From contig JAKAJX010000219.1 of NCBI GenBank assembly GCA_021824855.1, forward strand, positions 1 through 9,855: DNA of 9,855 nucleotides. Direction: 5' to 3'. This DNA is from Bacteroidota bacterium. Lineage in GTDB: Bacteria > Bacteroidota > Bacteroidia > Chitinophagales > Chitinophagaceae. The notes beneath the pieces were generated by a model. The model was not told where the DNA came from. It did not search any database and worked only from the letters and a program-made list of their open reading frames with translations. Below are positions 7,925-9,855 of the stretch, in pieces; the first letter of the stretch is position 1; each line of letters opens with the position of its first letter. A program made the translations under genes and the position numbers.

Positions 7925-8992
7925 ATGGCAATGGTAAAAAAACTATCTGTAACTGTATTAAGTATTGTGTTAGCGATTTGTCTTAAAGCACAAGATTCCA
8001 CAAAAATCCAGACTCCTACTCCATCAACAGTATTTACTTATTCTATAGATGCGTATTACAGATCTGACTTTGCAGGTAAATCAACCAACAACAAAACCAG
8101 CTTCACTAACTCAACCAACTCATTTGAATTAGGAATGGCTTCCATTAGAGTTGATCATAGCTTTGGTAAAATAGCTGCAACAGCCGATTTAGGTTTTGGA
8201 AGAAGGGCTCAAGAATTTTCGTACAACGATGGAAGTGGTTTCCCAACCGGTTCGGGCAATAATTACAGTTCGTTAGCTGCTGTAAAGCAAGCATATATTA
8301 GTTATGCACCTACCAGCAAATTAAAATTTACCTTAGGCAAATGGGTTACTCATTTTGATAACGAGGTAGTTGATGCTTATGCCAACAGAAATTATAGCAT
8401 GAGCTATTTATTTACTTATGGTCCTTTCTTTCACACAGGCGTTAAAGCCGATATTTCATTAGGCGGAAAAACTGCCTTAATGGTAGGCATTGCAAACCCA
8501 ACCGATTTTACAACAACCAACACATCAGCTAAAATGTTTTTAGCACAATTAAGCACAGGAACTAAAAATGATAAATTTAAAGCCATTTTAAACTATCAAA
8601 ATGGAAGCATATCTAATTATTCTAATGTCAATCAAATTGATTTGATTCTACTTGGAATACTGAGCAATAAATTTTCTATCAACTATGATGGAACTATTGC
8701 CAACATTGCAGGTAAATCATGGAATAGTAATGTTTTTTATTTTAACTATGACCCTTCTAATAAATTTGGTTTTACCTTAAGAACAGAATATTTTGACGAT
8801 ACTAAAAATATTGTTGGGGTTGGTAGTTCTGTATTTGCAACTACATTATCTGCTAACATTCACATAGATAATTTAACCATTATACCGGAAATAAGATTTG
8901 ATAATGCAAGAGACCAGATTTTTTTAAACAGCTCTAATGCCAATACAACCGGTGCAGGCAACTTATTAGTTGCTGCTGTTTATAAATTTTAA
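7925..8992 (+). CDS. Outer-membrane beta-barrel porin-like protein (OmpL/BBP2-like)
   Basis: The 355-residue product starts with a signal peptide (MVKKLSVTVLSIVLAICLKA, with likely cleavage after A22 leaving Q23-D24, the form common in Bacteroidota). After a short Ser/Thr/Pro linker come alternating strands: FTYSIDAYYRSDF (37 on), FELGMASIRVDHSF, KIAATADLGFGRR, AVKQAYISYAP, LKFTLGKWVTHFDNE, FFHTGVKADISL, TALMVGIANPTDF and others, ending in VAAVYKF. The terminal Phe is the usual barrel-assembly signature. Overall it resembles the putative beta-barrel porin-2 family (OmpL-like). It stands first in a close cluster with PII (23 bp) and an ammonium transporter, so it may be an outer-membrane entry channel for ammonium or another small nitrogen compound; the substrate is inference from context only. 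A start at ATG 7931 is also possible and fits the signal peptide slightly better. No lipobox is present at C19. Confidence 0.85.
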   Translation: MAMVKKLSVTVLSIVLAICLKAQDSTKIQTPTPSTVFTYSIDAYYRSDFAGKSTNNKTSFTNSTNSFELGMASIRVDHSFGKIAATADLGFGRRAQEFSYNDGSGFPTGSGNNYSSLAAVKQAYISYAPTSKLKFTLGKWVTHFDNEVVDAYANRNYSMSYLFTYGPFFHTGVKADISLGGKTALMVGIANPTDFTTTNTSAKMFLAQLSTGTKNDKFKAILNYQNGSISNYSNVNQIDLILLGILSNKFSINYDGTIANIAGKSWNSNVFYFNYDPSNKFGFTLRTEYFDDTKNIVGVGSSVFATTLSANIHIDNLTIIPEIRFDNARDQIFLNSSNANTTGAGNLLVAAVYKF

Positions 8993-9015
8993 AAAATTAT
9001 TCACCTCTTAAAAAA

Positions 9016-9384
9016 ATGTTTATGAAAAAAATTGAAGCAATTATTCGAACCTCCAAATTCGAAGATGTAAAAACCGAACTAAAAAAAATTGGTATCGACT
9101 TCTTTTCATACTGGGAAGCAGCAGGAATTGGAAATGAACATTTACGCGAACACCACAGTTACAGAGGCACTATTTTCGATACACAATATATTCCCAGAAT
9201 ATTTATCTCCATTGTTTTGAAAGATGTTAATGTTAAGAAAACAATTGATTGCATTGAAAAAGCAGCATTCACCGGAGAAATTGGAGATGGTATGATTTTC
9301 ACATACGCAATCGAAGAATCGGTAAGAATTAGCAATGGTGCAAGAGGCGAAGCTTCTACAGCGGGTCCTGGCGATAACCTTTAA
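9016..9384 (+). CDS. PII nitrogen-regulatory protein (GlnB/GlnK family), divergent
   Basis: PII proteins are cytoplasmic trimers that sense ATP/ADP and 2-oxoglutarate and, when encoded beside amt, usually plug the Amt channel. The 122-residue product has the family start (MKKIEAIIRTSKFEDV), the T-loop region (about 37-58, with YRG at 49-51) and the B-loop TGEIGDG (86-92). Several residues differ from E. coli GlnB: F54 aligns with the uridylylated Tyr51, R61 with Lys58 (2-oxoglutarate contact), M93 with Lys90 and S106 with Arg103 (both ATP contacts); R104 keeps Arg101. The T-loop has one extra residue before YRG, and no Gln is seen near the Gln39 position. The tail after 107 (NGARGEASTAGPGDNL) is longer than usual. 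The start could be ATG 9016 or ATG 9022; homology favours 9022 (MKKIEA), while the A-run before 9016 suits initiation there. I cannot choose between glnB and glnK; position next to amt favours glnK. Confidence 0.93.
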   Translation: MFMKKIEAIIRTSKFEDVKTELKKIGIDFFSYWEAAGIGNEHLREHHSYRGTIFDTQYIPRIFISIVLKDVNVKKTIDCIEKAAFTGEIGDGMIFTYAIEESVRISNGARGEASTAGPGDNL

Positions 9385-9415
9385 TTAAATTAATCATTAT
9401 CAAAACTTACAACTT

Positions 9416-9855
9416 ATGATACGCAAAATATTATTATTTACTCTATTCCTTTCTTTATCATTCATTGCAGTTACTGCTAATTCTCAAACTACTAAAAGCC
9501 CCGACCCAAATGGTGCAACAACCGGAACTGCGGCAGATATTACTGCGGCAAAACCAGGTTCACCAACCACTGCTGAAATTGCCGATCAGGTAGGAAAAAA
9601 TAAAATTGGCATTAACATGGTTTGGCTTTTAGTTGGTGCTTTTCTTGTGTTTTTTATGCAAGCAGGTTTTGCACTGGTTGAAACGGGATTAACCAGGGCA
9701 AAAAATGTAGCGCATACCATGGCAATGAATTTATTTGTATATCCTGCAGGTGCATTGGGATTTTTTATTTGTGGCTTTGCAATTATGTTTGGCGGTATGG
9801 GGGCATTAGGAACGCTTGGCGGATTTGATGGCTTAAACCATGAAATATCTATTAC
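9416..9855 (+). CDS. amt: Ammonium transporter (Amt family), N-terminal part, cut by the window end
   Basis: Inner-membrane trimeric channel for ammonium uptake. The visible 146 residues begin with a signal peptide (MIRKILLFTLFLSLSFIAVTA, then NSQ), expected because Amt N termini face the periplasm. A linker of about 45 residues rich in Thr, Ala, Pro and Gly (roughly 24-62) follows. The first mature membrane helix is about 67-89 (MVWLLVGAFLVFFMQAGFAL) with the family motif MQAGFALVETG and then RAKNV (94-98). The second is about 104-126 (NLFVYPAGALGFFICGFAIMFGG). This MQAGFA-type sequence is nearer to plant AMT1 and cyanobacterial Amt than to E. coli AmtB. The reading frame is open to the window edge, so the conserved His pair, the phenylalanine gate and the C-terminal regulatory tail lie outside. 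It is 31 bp after the PII gene without a terminator, so the two are probably cotranscribed and PII is its likely regulator. Confidence 0.95.
   Translation, partial: MIRKILLFTLFLSLSFIAVTANSQTTKSPDPNGATTGTAADITAAKPGSPTTAEIADQVGKNKIGINMVWLLVGAFLVFFMQAGFALVETGLTRAKNVAHTMAMNLFVYPAGALGFFICGFAIMFGGMGALGTLGGFDGLNHEISI

Noticed and set aside
7925..7990. Lipoprotein signal with Cys19 in the porin-like protein
   Set aside because: The residues before the Cys are L-A-I; Ile at the -1 position does not fit a lipobox, while the A22-Q23 site fits signal peptidase I.
1..9855. Mobile elements, CRISPR arrays, tRNA/rRNA genes or a defence system
   Set aside because: Nearly all the sequence is explained by housekeeping nitrogen and amino-acid genes. 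I found no transposase, regularly spaced repeats or tRNA-like cloverleaf.

Overview
The window reads as a stretch of chromosome from a low-G+C member of the Bacteroidota, most likely a Chitinophagales/Sphingobacteriales-type organism. The evidence for this is: A-rich start regions without Shine-Dalgarno motifs, a short IlvA of the Bacillus/Bacteroidota type, an OmpL-like barrel protein ending in phenylalanine, and a PII protein with the FFSYW segment that I associate with this phylum. The lineage is inferred from protein character and was not tested by a search. All real genes are on the + strand and all but the last are complete.

Layout. Positions 18-1289 hold ilvA (threonine ammonia-lyase), probably the last gene of an operon that begins before the window. 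A 134-bp gap follows. Positions 1424-7512 hold gltB and gltD, the large and small subunits of NAD(P)H-dependent glutamate synthase, ending at a strong intrinsic terminator (7536-7569). A 412-bp intergenic region follows; its first third after the terminator is only about 5% G+C, and it contains several inverted repeats. From 7925 to the window edge lies a tight second cluster: an outer-membrane beta-barrel porin-like protein, a PII signalling protein (23 bp later), and the N-terminal third or so of an ammonium transporter (31 bp later), which is cut by the window edge.

Together the genes form an ammonium-assimilation neighbourhood. The porin (outer membrane) and Amt (inner membrane) could bring ammonium in, PII would gate Amt in response to nitrogen/carbon/energy status, and GltBD would make glutamate from glutamine and 2-oxoglutarate. 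Glutamine synthetase is not in the window. IlvA links to amino-acid synthesis but is probably a separate transcription unit.

I see no mobile element, CRISPR array, tRNA, rRNA or defence system, and no wholly new system. The most interesting points are the divergent PII protein (the T-loop tyrosine and several effector-pocket residues differ from E. coli GlnB), the pairing of an outer-membrane barrel gene with glnB/K-amt, and the structured leader region before that cluster.
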